From assembly GCA_013368375.1 (NCBI GenBank), contig JAACJP010000012.1, positions 806,001-870,000 of the forward strand: 64,000 bases of DNA, given 5' to 3'. Shown here in pieces: positions 34,731 to 46,690 of this stretch. The stretch comes from Tricholomella constricta. Lineage: Eukaryota; Basidiomycota; Agaricomycetes; Agaricales; Lyophyllaceae. Under the pieces are notes generated by a model. The model did no database searches. It was not told the DNA's origin and saw only the letters and a list, made by a program, of their open reading frames with translations. Position numbers and translations under genes: made by a program. Each line of letters begins with the position of its first letter. The stretch's first letter is position 1.

Positions 34731-35660
34731 TTACTCCGCGACACCATCGTTCAACAGGTCCCACACATTTGCATAGTGCGCCTCATGATGAGCCTTTCTC
34801 ATCTGCCGTGTCACATCAAGACTGTACCACTGTTCAACGTCCGGGATTGGTGAAGCAAGCCTACTAAGAGTGGGTATTGCTTGATCCACACAACCAGCCG
34901 CAGGGATGGCATTTGACAGCATACTTTGCATATTCCCTGCAGCGACGCTTCCAACCATAGATCGAGGTCCGTCACTGCGATATATCATTGTGCCAAGGAG
35001 TGCTGGGGAAGCACCTTGCTTCCGGTCGTGGAACTTGTCGGACTGAGAATCGAATAACTTTGCTTTCTCTGCAGCCAAGCATACCCCCGAGACAGAGAGT
35101 AGTTTGAAATACCGTTTCTTTCCACTGGATCGAGGTTGAAGAAAATCATCGGGTGATCCAAAAGTCGAACGGGAAGCTCAGCCTATAGGGTCGACCATGT
35201 GGTGTGGACCTTAGGGTCTTTGGGCATCAAAGGGAAAGTTTCGGAGGAGTACAAGTGTTAAGGGCAGTCGATGGACTTCCTGCAGTTGATCGACCAATGA
35301 CTAGAATCTCGTACCCCAGACGTGAACAGTTTAGGCAGACCATCATCGAAGAGGAATCCAAATATCGGTATATTATCAGGCAGTCGCTGAGGCTGGGCCC
35401 AGGATTTAGCCTGTGGACCTTCGAAAGGGGCTGTGGTACATTCCATGTGAGAAGATTACCTCGCGGATGCCCTGTGCTCTGAGAGGTGCTGTGAAGAGGA
35501 ACATTCTCTACCAAGAGGCACGAGGTTTGGTCCTAAGTTTGGGCAGTCAGCCCATGCGTTACGGAGTATCGCACCATCTTCAGCAACATAGGTACATTAA
35601 CACTAGTAATACATGCGAAGATAATGGAAGCGTACTGATACATTTTTATGGTTAGTCTTC
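34731..35660 (-). CDS. Unidentified locus with plausible spliced frame; possibly decayed
   Basis: I do not recognise this gene. Exon-like pieces on the minus strand can be joined: a last exon 34731-35068 ending QMRKAHHEAHYANVWDLLND, preceded by 35113-35182 (AELPVRLLDHPMIFFNLDPV; the joining intron is phase-correct) and by a piece near 35250-35400 (RLPDNIPIFGFLFDDGLPKL). A further open stretch near 35465-35600 reads ILRNAWADCPNLGPNLVPLG. No single splice pattern I tried connects all pieces without leaving a stop or a very short intron, and no ATG could be fixed. It is either a real but poorly resolved gene or a decaying copy of one. No domain, transmembrane segment or repeat is evident. Confidence 0.3.
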
Positions 35661-36272
35661 TTCATCAGACAGAGCTTCCGAAGCGCTCTGCCGTTCTTGC
35701 GCATTCATAGCGCCTACCAAATCGTCTGACTCTCCCTTCTGAGCAGCAAGTCTTTGGCCTGCACCTTGTATTTAACAAGACTCGCGAAAAGGTATCATGA
35801 AGACTCACGAATCAACGTGTGAATAGCCTCCTGCGTTCTTCTTTCGAGCTTCGCCAGCTTTTTATCCATCTCGCGTTTTAGATCCCAATTTGGTCGTTTC
35901 GGTGCAATATTGAACACATCCTGCAATGATATGATAAGACCAATTCATATGCACATACCGAGGCGAATACGTACGAGCTCCTGGGCTCTTCGTTGCTCGT
36001 CTTCAGTTATGATCATTTCAGCAAGACCCTCGACATTCTTTTCGACGGTGTCTTCATTGTCATTCATGGGGTCGCGTTTACGGAGCGTACGGGACTCTGG
36101 ATCAAAGTTTCGATTCTTAACGAGCGGCTCGCTGAGTAGAATGTCATGAGCATTCTTTATATAGGTAGCGGGGAGAACGTTGGACATACTCATCTGCAGC
36201 CTCTCCTGCCTTTCGTTTTCTGAGAGCAATAAGACGTGCTTTCCGTGCTTCTGATGCTTCCGCGAGAGACAT
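35652..36272 (-). CDS. cwf18: Pre-mRNA splicing factor Cwf18 / CCDC12
   Basis: Small spliceosome-associated protein found with the Prp19/NineTeen (Cdc5) complex. Four exons (36190-36272, 35976-36131, 35809-35920, 35652-35758) give about 152 residues, the family length. Start MSLAEASEARKARLIALRKR; middle KNRNFDPESRTLRKRDP; diagnostic C-terminal block NIAPKRPNWDLKREMDKKLA, then KLERRTQEAIHTLIRQRL. This block matches human CCDC12 (NLAPRKPDWDLKRDVAKKLE). The tail is acidic (SDEED). Divergent from GUF1, 188 bp between start codons. Its 3' end abuts, and slightly overlaps, the poorly resolved locus at 34731-35660. Confidence 0.92.
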
Positions 36273-36460
36273 AGTTGTATTTTTCGAAACCCGAAAGTCG
36301 CGGTACAGGTTGGTGAAATGTTGCTGACAAATCTATATATTTTTCAAGTGACCGATCTGAATTTAATGATTTACAGCTAGCGAAGCGGTACTCAACGTTG
36401 AAGCTTTGAAGACAACATAGACCAAGGACGCCCGGTTACTGTCGGGATAGACTGGCTCAA

Positions 36461-39400
36461 ATGACGTCCCTCTCTCTTTGGCAGAGGGCTTGTCTCCGGG
36501 TCCTCGAAAGATCACTCAACTCGGGATGTTCACGGCCGCGACATTTCACGACCTCATTCCGGAGAGACGCGTCCAAACCTCTTGCAATGGAACAATATGG
36601 CAGCGAGCTCCTAAGGTGAGTAACTTGCAAGCTTTTGTGCGGTAATACTGACCCATTGGCCAGGAATTTCTCCATAATTGCCCACATCGGTGACTAACGT
36701 TCGGCCTCTGGAGTTCGTTCTTTGACTCTGACGTTTACGCACAGACCACGGAAAATCAACCTTGGCAGACCGGTGAGTGCTACTTTCCTTGCTCCTCTTT
36801 CTGATGCCAATTATAGCATAGGTTATTAGAGGTCTGTCAAATTCCCCTCCCCGCTGATTTTAGACGCTGACATGTTGTACAGTTGACCGGGACAATACAA
36901 AAGAAGAGCAGCGGCAAGAATGAGCAGGTATTAGATAAGTTAAAAGTGGAGAGAGAACGTGGAATCACAGGTCAGCTTTTGATTATAATTGAATGACCTT
37001 TCAATTTACGACGCTCTTCCCCAGTCAAGGCTCAGACAGCTAGGTGTGCCCAGCGACAACATTTTCGCTCAGGCTTCATATTCATACGACCTCTAGTATG
37101 ATTTACAACTTCAATGGCCGGGACCACATGCTGAACCTCATCGATACGCCGGTCAGTAGTGGCTTCATTTCTGAAGGAAAGCGCGTCTGAATGGCATTAT
37201 TACCACAGGGACATGTGGATTTTGCATGGGAAGTATCAAGGTCGTTGGCAGCTTGTCAGGGTGCACTTCTACTGGTCCGTCACCATCTCTTCTCACGTTG
37301 ACCTCATATCTGAAGAGACACCAGGTTGATGCAAGCCAAGGTGTGCAGGCGCAAACAATATCAGTCTTCCACAATGCGAAAGAACGTGGTCTCACGATTA
37401 TTCCTGTTCTCAACAAGGTCCTCGAATCCCTTAGTCGTCGTCGGTGCATTACTGTAACCTCTTCTAGATAGACCTCCCTGCTGCTCAGCCCGAAAGGATA
37501 ACTGCTCAGATGCAGTCCACGTTTGGAATTGACCCGGAAGACATCATCCGTATATCTGCCAAGAGCGGCAAGGGTGTTGATAGCATCTTGGAGGCCATCG
37601 TCACTCGCATTCCCCCTCCGTCTGGCAGTCTGGCCGCGCCTCTCAAGGCATTCTTGTTTGACTCCTTGTGCGTTTGCAAGCCTATTTTGAATCGATGACT
37701 TCAACAAATTTCCCCCAGGTACGACAGATACCGCGGTGTCATTTCGTTGGTAAGTGTACAAGAAGGCATCCTCCAAAAAGGCACGTGAAGTTTCCGAATT
37801 TTTTCGACACTGTCTTGACAGGTACGAATTGCTAGGCGACAAGGTTGCTTCCTGCCACACTCGCAAGAAGTACGAGGTAACAGAAGTGGGAATTATGCAC
37901 CCCGAAGAGGTTCCGACGGACAGCCTGCGTGCTGGACATGTCGGCTACATCGCTTGTAACATGAAAGAATCCTCAGAAGGTAAATGTTCCATTGCAGTAG
38001 ACAGGACGGTTGAATCAATCTGGAGCAGCGCACATTGGTGACACAATACATCGCGTCGGCGAACCCGTCGAACCTCTGCCTGGGTTCCAACCTGCAAAGG
38101 CCATGGTCTGTAATGCTGTGTGATTCTACACGTCTTTCCGCTGACATAGGCTTAGGTTTTCGCTGGAGTCTTCCCCGTTGACAGCAGTGACTTTCCGAAG
38201 CTCGAGGAATCGATTAAAAGGGTACATTTACGCTGGCTGCTCGCCCCACAGATTAATCTATAGTTAAATTAGCTTACCCTGACAGATCGCAGCGTCACCG
38301 TCCAGCGGGAATCGTCGTCTGCACTCGGCCAAGGCTGCCGTCTTGGGTTCCTCGGGACACTTCACATGGATGTCTTTCGCCAGAGGCTGGAGGATGAGTA
38401 CGATGCTAATATTATCATCACTGCACCGACTGTGCCGTACAAATGTGAGTTCGTTGAATTTTCCAGACAGACGTTTACTTAAGTTGTTTAGTAATCTATC
38501 GCGATAATAAAGAGGTCTTCGTCAGTAATCCTACCGAATTTCCTGAAACCTCAGACACTGCGTCAAGGGTGAAGGAAATTCAAGAACCTATCGTCAAAGC
38601 TTCCATCATTGTTCCAGAAGGTGGAAAACCATCACCGTTTATTCATGCGCCGACGTTGATACGTTATATGTATTCCAGAATACTTTGGAGATATGATGGA
38701 TCTCTGTTTCTCTCATCGAGCCGAGGACCTGGATCATCGCTATCTAGACTCTGGAACGGCCACCTCGGCCCGCATCATCCTTACCTGTACTATCCCTCTG
38801 AGCGAAATTGTCACCAACTTCTTCGACCAACTCAAGAGCCGCAGCTCAGGCTTCGCAAGCTTCGAGTGAGTCGCGTGTTGATTTTGTGATAACCGCGAAG
38901 ACGCTCATAAAAAATCACCGACTCCCAGCTACGAAGACGCAGGATACAAACAGAGCGACCTGGCTAAGGTTCGTTCAGCCTCCCATTGAAATCTTTCTGA
39001 TGGCTAATGGCGCACTTGCTTCCTTTCTTTTCCTTTCCCACAGATGTCTTTCCTATTGAATGCGAAGCCCGTTGATGCGTTGGCCATCATCGTGCATCGG
39101 TCAGCACAGGACAAGATCGCGCGCGAATGGGTCAAGAAGCTTCGTGAGTGTGGAAAATAATGTTTTTTTCTTCGGTTTATTCATAGTTGGCTTCGACAGA
39201 CAAGGTCATTCCCAGGCAGCTGTTCGAGGTGCCTATTCAGGCTGCCATTGGCCGTAAAGTGCTTGCACGCGAGACGCTCAGTGCAATGCGCGCGGACGTC
39301 ACGGCGGGGCTATATGGAGGTATGTCTGGCAAATCATTATCTGTTGGATGAAAACAAGTTCATATTTTCGCGTAACGAGGACATTACGAGCGCAAGATGA

Positions 39401-39506
39401 AGCATCTTGAGAATCAGAAGGAAGGCAAGCGCCGGATGAAGAAGATGGGGACTGTCGATCTACCACAGGAGGCCTTCTTTGATATCTTGAGCAACAAAAA
39501 AGGATG
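36461..39506 (+). CDS. GUF1: Mitochondrial elongation factor 4 (LepA-type translational GTPase)
   Basis: GTPase predicted to act on mitochondrial ribosomes, back-translocating or remodelling stalled ones. Presequence [18 protein letters not shown] is Arg-rich and acid-free. GTPase motifs after splicing: [13 protein letters not shown] (G1), ERERGITVKAQTA (G2), DTPGHVDF (G3), NKID (G4). Domain II includes [20 protein letters not shown] and [19 protein letters not shown]; domain [23 protein letters not shown]; the LepA-specific C-terminal domain has [15 protein letters not shown] and ends [17 protein letters not shown] then [17 protein letters not shown]. At least seventeen short introns. At 37781-37835 a GC-AG intron best preserves KGDKV; a GT donor at 37786 with acceptor at 37821 is also in frame but inserts four to five residues. 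Convergent with GCD7 (91 bp). Confidence 0.95.
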
Positions 39507-39597
39507 ACGACCCTTCAATTGTAGCCATATGTGCCCGAGCATTATGTAGATAAATTACAACCTAGGTATACACACAACAATCTAATATCTGACAGAA

Positions 39598-41040
39598 TTA
39601 CAGCTCGTTGTCCTCGTCGTCGTAGGTTTCTTTCAAGAGTCTAAACCGGGATTAGCAAAAGAGACGAACTTGGAAGCTGACAACTCACCGATATATCGAT
39701 GATGGCGGGTGATCGCCACTGTAAGATAAAATGCGTCAGCAAACGTACGAAGTGCAACTGCATCGACATACTCATTTGTAATGAACCCATCTATCAATTC
39801 TGGGCCTATATAATCATAGTAGGGATTCACAACCTCCACCTTATCCACCAGATCACCTTCCTCAAATCCGAGCACGCTGTTCGGATCGCCAAAGTCCAGT
39901 GCGCCATACTCATGGTACAGATTCCACAGCGGCGTAAGTTTGAATTGGCCCGCACACACAACGACGGGCGTCCGGTGCGCCTGGGCTGCCGTTGCGGCGA
40001 TAAGTGAGCCGGAGGTAGCGAACATGCCGCCGTTGGCGAAGATCGCGTGCGCGCCGAGGATGACTTTGTTCACGCGGGACATGATCGCGAACATTGACGA
40101 ATCAGGCACGAGAAATGTTGAGATTCCAGCGGAAGAGAGGGATTGTGCCATTTCGCGCCCGCCATATCTAGGTGTGTTGAAAAAATTAGTAAGAGAACAA
40201 GATGCGCGGGGATGGGTCTGACGAGGGTGCGGTCTCGGCGACGATGACGGTGTATTTTCTGTGGTGAGCTGCTGATTTTAGGAATGCTTCGACCGTTTTC
40301 GACATCCCAAGGGTCAGGATGATCTCGCTTCAAAGTAAAATCAGTACACGAGCGCGCGTACGATTGTAGTGGGACTTACTCGGAATGTATATGGTCCTTT
40401 GCATTTTTCGAGACATTGTCATACACGGTTTCAAGCTCATCGAGGACATCCTGGATAGCCTCCATTAAAACGGGTTTCAGGCCGCGGGCAAACGAGTCCG
40501 GATCGTCGGGATCGTTCTCCTTGAGCGTCCCCTTTGCCCCACCCGCCTTGGGCGCCACAGTATGCTGCCGCGGCTGTCCCAGGAGCACAAATTTCGCGAT
40601 CGAAAATGTTTGTGGCATCGTCGCGGCATTCGTGCCCGACGCCGTATGATATTCTTCCCGGATGTGGTGCAGGACCTTGCGCACTGTGTTCCCGACGGAG
40701 TGTTCTGGCAGATCCAGGTGTGAGCATGCACGATCGCATCGCGTGCAGGCGGGGATATGGATGAGGCACCTTTTGGCTGCGCGTCAACAAGTCGCCGTCC
40801 GACGCTCCGTATTATCTCGACAAGCTGCTCCATATTTGAGAACCGGGCCTTTGAGACGACTTGACGCAGGACGAGGAGAGTTTCGAGAGCTGTGGCTCGC
40901 GAGCCCACTACTTGCCTGTACACTCGATCTTAGTGAATTGTAACTCATCGTTGAATAAACGCTACTGACCGCCTCCGCAACCTCGACGCAAGATTGTCGA
41001 CAGAGCGCTGACTGGCACCGCCAAAGGTATCGGTGGACAT
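39598..41040 (-). CDS. GCD7: Translation initiation factor eIF2B subunit beta
   Basis: Regulatory subunit of the guanine-nucleotide exchange factor for eIF2, target of eIF2 phosphorylation. Start [20 protein letters not shown]. Helical N-terminal region [20 protein letters not shown]; hinge [18 protein letters not shown]; then Rossmann-like C-terminal domain with [76 protein letters not shown] and KLTPLW, typical for eIF2B alpha/beta/delta. The C terminus [17 protein letters not shown] is acidic; two short introns split it. A Gly/Ala/Lys-rich insert with acidic residues interrupts the middle. About six exons. Upstream is TRP5 in tandem (164 bp between TRP5 stop and this start). Confidence 0.95.
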
Positions 41041-41204
41041 GGTATAGACGACAGAGAAGACAAAGTGAGCACTGACTCATAATTTCTCGATCACCTTCCC
41101 GATTTAGACACCAATAAATGCCATCTCCCTGGTCTGTACACTGTTTAATATTTTGTCTGCTATCTACTCTACATTTCACAATTTAATGCAGCACTAGCCC
41201 CACA

Positions 41205-43926
41205 TCAGACTGCGTGCGGCGATACGTGCCAGTCGAGAATATTCGCCCACTTGGGTAGAAGCTCAGAAATCTGCTCGACGTCTTTGTCGCCACGGCCCGA
41301 CAAACACTAATTTTTCTGGTCAGTGATCCGTCACTCCATAAAAGAGTTCGATGGCTTACAATGACGATGTCTTTGTCCTTGGGCAGGGTCTGAGCAAGGC
41401 GGAAACCTTCCCAGATGGCGTGCGAAGATTCCAGCGCTGAAGGTGCCGTGTTAGCGACGTTATAGCAGCATGTAGCCGCACGCGACACCCACCAGGAATG
41501 ATACCCTCGCGCTGCGTGAGCATCCTGAATCCACGAAGGGCCTGCTCGTCCGTTGCGACGACATAATCTGCCCTTCCCGAGTCTTTCAACCAGGCATGCT
41601 CTGGTCCAACGCCAGGGTAGTCGAGACCTGCACTGATTGAGTGAGTCTCAATGATCTGGCCAGTCTTTGACTGGAGAATATAGGTCCGGACTCCATGCAG
41701 GACGCCAGGTTGACCCATAGATAGAGTCGCGCTGTGGCGGTCGCCGTCGATACCTGAACGCGCCCCAGAACAATAAGCACATGTAGGTATATATGGCGCG
41801 TTGACATCACGTACCTTCTCCTCCAGCCTCCACACCAACCAAGCACACGCTCTTGTCGTCAATGAAGTTGTAGAACGTTCCGATGGCATTGCTTCCTCCA
41901 CCCACACATGCAACGACAACATCCGGAAGCTTCCCTGCGACCTCCTGCATCTGGAGCTTGATTTCCTCACTGATGACCTTCTGGAAGTCACGGACAATGG
42001 TTGGGAAAGGATGTGGGCCGATCGCAGATCCCACGAGGTAGTGTGTAGTTGAAAGATTCGTGACCCAGTCCCGCATGGCTTCGTTGACCGCGTCCTTCAG
42101 CGTGCACGAGCCTGAGTGCACGGGGATGACCTGCGATACAGCGTGGTGAGTCCCTTGGAATACGATCCCGATAGAAGAGGCTCACCTTGCCGCCGAGCAT
42201 CTCAATCCGGAAGACGTTGAGCGCTTGCCGCCGGACATCCTCCGCACCCATGTAGATGATGCATTCCATGCCAAATTTAGCGCACACGGTAGCAGTTGCG
42301 ACGCCATGCTGCCCGGCACCTGTCTCTGCAATGATGCGCGTCTTGCCAATTCGTCGCGCGAGCAGGATCTAAATTTATTGCTTCTGTTAGCAGGATTGAA
42401 CAGCATAAAATTTGCGTAAACACGCTTGCCTGTCCTATCGCGTTGTTAATTTTATGCGAGCCTGTGTGATTACTACATTTTGAGGTGTCAGTCAGTCTTC
42501 GACCACCAGATCGAGAAATCGTCGCTTGCTTACAGGTCCTCCCGTTTGAGCCAGATCTTTGCGCCACCGGCATCTTTCGTCAAGTTTTCCGCCAGGTAAA
42601 GTTGTGAAGGCCGATTCATGTATCCAAAATAGCTCTGGAACTCTTTCCAGAACTCCGGATCTGCGATAGCGGCCTTGTGCGCTTCCTCCAGTTCGGCCAA
42701 GCAGTCAACAAGGGCCTCTGGCACATACTGTCCTCCGAATTGACCGAACCTAGCAGGCAGCGTCGGTTCTGATGTTGTGTTGGAGATAGGAGGTTCTGCC
42801 TTGCTCTCGTTGAGATTAGGAGTTGAAAGTCTTGGTTCTAGTGGAGTCCTGGTTCGAGCAGGCTCTCCTTTGCCGGTAAGCTGACGGCAGTATGCCTCTA
42901 CATTTTTCGCAGCTTCGCCCGGTGCAGAGTTTTTCAGAACGGTAACAAGTCGGCTTCCAACAACAACACCATCGGCGCCGGCGTCCGATACAGTGTTGAA
43001 GTGATCGCGCGTCGCAACTCCAAACCCAACTGCTATTGGGACGGTGGCATACTCGCGCACTCGGGCGATGATATCAGGCAGCTGGGTATTCATAGCAGTG
43101 TTTTCCGACGATCCAGTCGTGCCCATCTGGGAAGAAATCCATTGAGGAAGGGAAACAAATCATCGATCTGGGTAGTCACCTTTGAAACGACGTAAATGAA
43201 GGTGTCGGCGATCGATGCAAGGAATTTGATGCGGTGAAGTGTTGTAGAAGGTGCGATAAGGGGAACGTAAGCGATGCTATAGACCGCCATTGGTAAGGAG
43301 GAGGTGGAGTTGTGAGCGACAATAATACACACTTCGCCTTTCTGCATTTCTCTCGGAAAGTAATGGCCTCTTCGGGGGGAAGGTCAACCATGATGAAACC
43401 GTTCGCACCCGCTTCGGCTGCATCTTGGATGGCCTTGTCTTCGCCATAGGCAAGTATAGGATTGTAATATCCTATGTTGTCAGATCAGCACCGTCGATGA
43501 CGCACAAACGTAGAACGATTTACCCATAAGGATGACAGGAACTGTGAGTCCCTGATTGCGGGCTTCGCGGAGGAGCCCCAGCACGGTGGTATACTCGACA
43601 TTGTGTTTGAGCGCAACCTGGAAGAAGATGTCAAGACGTGTGAAATGGCGTACGTGGCGCAAGCCTTACGGTGTTGGTTTCCTGGATGGCAGGGCCGTCC
43701 GCTATTGGGTCAGAGAACGGCATACCGATCTCAATGATATCTGCACCACCCGCTTGCATTCCAAGCATGACCGGAACGCTGTCATCGGGAGTTGGATAGC
43801 CAGCGGTAATGAAAGTGACGAGAGCGGGAACGCCCTGGGCATACACAATGAGTGCGAGCTTCCTAAGAGAGAATGTGCACTGACCTCTGCTTTCCTGGCT
43901 TCAAAAACTTTGGGTAGGGCGTCCAT
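41205..43926 (-). CDS. TRP5: Tryptophan synthase (fused alpha and beta domains)
   Basis: Catalyses the last step of tryptophan synthesis: indole-3-glycerol phosphate to indole (alpha), then indole plus serine to tryptophan (beta, PLP-dependent). The N-terminal alpha domain shows [31 protein letters not shown] (catalytic Glu and Asp region) and [15 protein letters not shown] ~45-residue Pro/Ser/Glu linker follows. The beta domain has [21 protein letters not shown] then [14 protein letters not shown] with the PLP-binding Lys, [30 protein letters not shown] (phosphate-binding loop) and [14 protein letters not shown]. It ends [15 protein letters not shown]. The order alpha-beta in one chain is the fungal arrangement. 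Around nine introns. Start [14 protein letters not shown] at 43926. Confidence 0.97.
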
Positions 43927-44050
43927 GGAGGTAGAAATGTGAGTTGGTGACTCGATAATTTTGGCGGTTTAAATTATCTAGATCTATCCGAGCCACGTGC
44001 CAATCAATTGGCCGAAATCGCGCCGTCACGTCATTTGCGAAAATGCTGCA
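43927..44050 (-). promoter_or_regulatory. TRP5 promoter motifs: TGACTC, E-box, CCAAT, CRE-like
   Basis: Upstream of the TRP5 start, the plus-strand text shows TGACTC at 43948-43953, CACGTG at 43994-43999, CCAAT at 44000-44004 with a second CCAAT on the minus strand at 44007-44011, and gtcacgtcat (TGACGTGA on the other strand) at 44025-44034. Gcn4/Cpc1-type bZIP control of tryptophan genes is established in ascomycetes; its operation here is inference. Confidence 0.45.
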
Positions 44051-44803
44051 GTCGAGGTGCTGCCGCTAACATGATTCCAGCAATTGCGTTCATGCCTCCA
44101 AACACCACAGACGTAGCCGCTTCATCGTAAATTCGCCGGGCCGGGGCTCTAACATTGAACGAATCATCTGCGAAATCGACTCTTGCACTGGCGTCACTGC
44201 TTCAACACAGCAGTACTTACTTCCACACGCGTGCTGAGAACACTGGTTCGGAATCTCCGGCTGCTTAAAATAGACTGCGTTCAGAATACACATCGTTCTA
44301 CGCCATATCCTTGATGAGAGAAATCCGTCACTACATTTGCCTTCTACATTGTCGCCGTCTGTCATCCCGCCCCTCTTCCTTCCACAACGTCCATCTCCTC
44401 AGTGATTCATTGGTCAGACTTGCAGTCTGAGAGTCGCCATCAACCACCAAAAAAAACAACCCTGGAACAGATTGATCCTATAACTGGGCCAAATTTGAGT
44501 GTATACCGCATCTGGTCAATTATATGAGAGTGACACCGCCAATAGACGATACGATCAAGTTGTGCTACAACAATATACCTGACCTGGTTGCCGATACGAA
44601 CCCGTATCTGACACATGACTATGATAGAAGGGATTACTGAGCTAATTATCATCGTGACTAGGCTTCACGTAGAGTGCGGATGCAGACACCGATAGTATTG
44701 CGCGAACCTGGGAGATACCTTGGGTCGATGTTATTAAAAACTTCGCAAAAGGTAGGACGGGCGCAAAGTAAACGCAGTAAGATGTCGATCTTCTTTTGTG
44801 GGT
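44051..44803. other. Intergenic, TRP5 upstream region
   Basis: About 750 bp, AT-rich in part, with short ORFs on both strands lacking any motif. Nothing further seen. Confidence 0.35.
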
Positions 44804-45390
44804 CTATGCTTCAGAGAGCAGGACGGTCAATGATGGGGCGGAGTGTGCTGGTGGAGGCAGTTGGTTGCGGCGAGGCGAGACAGCTTCTCTCGCACAGTGA
44901 AGACACAAATAAGGGAGTTCTAGAAAAGCCTTTGAGGGCATTGGAGGGGCGAACGGAGAAGATTCGAGTGGTTTGAGGAGAGAAGAACTTTTGGACGACA
45001 AGGAAGACGTGTCCAGAGGCGTGTGGAGGGGCTCTAAGAGACGAGTCGCAGACAAGCCTACAAGAGACTTTACGGCCTTCTTGGGGCTAAATGTCCTTGG
45101 GGGTGAATTGGGAGGATATACAGTTGGGATGTAGCTCTTCCGCTTTCCTGCTCAATGTCAATTTGAAGATTGACGACAGATGGACTGGAAAGGGCAAGTC
45201 CCGCAAGAGGAGATGAGCGTTTTGGGCGCCATTCGACGAGGCTCACTCGTTTATTAGTTCGAGACGGAGACAGCCAAGGAAGCTCTTTTGATGAAAAGCT
45301 GGGACCAAATGTACTGCGAAGGCCAACGGATACAAAGTTCGTGCCCTGGACCAAAAGAGCGTCTCGCCCTGTTCGTCGTCGTTTTTGCAT
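44804..45390 (-). CDS. Orphan small protein, possible two-exon gene
   Basis: Not recognised. Two consecutive open stretches in different frames (45122-45390 and 44804-45086) are joined in phase if 45087-45121 is spliced out (gtatat ... tttag); that intron is only 35 nt. The product is 183 residues, starts MQKRRRTGRDALLV, is rich in Ser, Pro, Leu and Arg, and contains KRVSLVEWRPKRSSPLAGLA and SSLLKPLESSPFAPPMP, giving a disordered, basic, possibly nuclear protein. The start ATG (45390) follows a short pyrimidine-containing leader. The alternative is that the frame change marks a broken gene or that neither stretch is coding. Confidence 0.3.
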
Positions 45391-45838
45391 CGAGGGAAAT
45401 TAGGTTGAAATCAACCTTCAGCACAGTTGTAAAAATCCTGCGTGTTTAATACTCGACCACGACTCCGGGAAGTCTAGAGGCAATGGTCGTAGAAAATTAG
45501 AACGAGAGCTGCAAACAGTCTATAAAGCAAGAGAAGGCATGCCTCTAGAACTTACACATATCTGGGGAGGGGCCTTGCGTCCACATAACGAGCGTAGAGC
45601 ATTAAAGCTTTAAGCAGATTTTAAGCAGCTCCCCAGGAAGTGTTCGACGATCGCGAATGTTTGTCAAGAGTGAAGTGGTCGTCATTAGGTATCGATATAT
45701 ATATCTAAGAGAGGCGCAGACTTTTGCGCCGGTGTACGCTAGTGTGTCGATTTTTTACCTGACACTGAGATGTCAGCAAACGGTGAAGAGAGGGGGTGAC
45801 GACATGGGATTGACAAGACCTGTCGAAATCGGAAACCA
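45391..45838. other. Intergenic, YAH1 downstream region
   Basis: About 450 bp with no supported gene; it holds the 3' flank of YAH1 and the upstream flank of the orphan small gene. Confidence 0.35.
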
Positions 45839-46690
45839 CTACCCACCATCGACAAACATATTGCGAGTGGCCGACGGAAGCGTCGCTGTCATTCCGTCGA
45901 GCTCCCGCTTGAGCACCACCTGGCATCCCAGACGACTTGTATCCGTCAGACCGAAGGCCATGTCAAGCATATCATTTTCTTCGTCATCTGGTTCGGGCAT
46001 ACGGTCATAAAATTCTGGTTCAAGAATTACATGACACGTGGAGCAGGCCACAGATCCTTCGCATGCCCCTGGTGAATAAAAAGAAGTTAATGATGCATGA
46101 ATATTTTTTGACCATTTTAGGGTAGGGAAGCCGAGAAGACGCGACGATAGGAGAAAGAACACCAATGTAGGGTCAGCATGAAATTACACCTGTGGCAGGC
46201 GGATTGACGCACCCTCTAGATCAATGTCATACTCATGTGCGATAGAGAGTAAATCGTCTCCCTCATTGGCCTCGACAGTTTTAATTAAAATTCCTTTCGA
46301 GTCATTGAAATGAATTTTGATTCTGTGAAGAACTTTAAGCAACTATATATGGACTTGGTATCCCAGTATGTCACGTACCCAGTCCCCGGCTCTGGACGTT
46401 CAACGTGACCATGGCGTAGGACTATTGGAGAGATATATATCAGATCAAATAGAACAGCCTGAACAGCGAGAACGGAACATACTGGCACATGAATGAAGGC
46501 CGCGTGCCCGATGATTCAAAAGCCACGTCAGTGGCGTAGAAGATGGGATATGCTGCCTTCGGCAAGGCTGTGGTCGAAGAAGACGGCTACTTTGTGTGGT
46601 ATAGGCGCGAAGGGTAGACAAATGGCGATGAGATGACGTTTGAATCCGTGGGCCTCGTCTACATAATATTTGGGTCGTGACTTTGAACAT
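45839..46690 (-). CDS. YAH1: Mitochondrial [2Fe-2S] ferredoxin (adrenodoxin type)
   Basis: Electron donor for mitochondrial Fe-S cluster assembly and for heme A and ubiquinone synthesis. A long Arg/Ser-rich presequence ([20 protein letters not shown] and on) precedes the ferredoxin domain, which starts [20 protein letters not shown] and [20 protein letters not shown]. Cluster ligands are visible as [13 protein letters not shown] plus the distal Cys in SRLGCQVVL. The segment [19 protein letters not shown] is the acidic partner-binding helix of adrenodoxins. The end MFVDGG is family-like. Four or five exons; introns near 46385-46490, 46325-46380, 46090-46215. Start at 46690 chosen as first ATG with presequence character. 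Confidence 0.95.
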
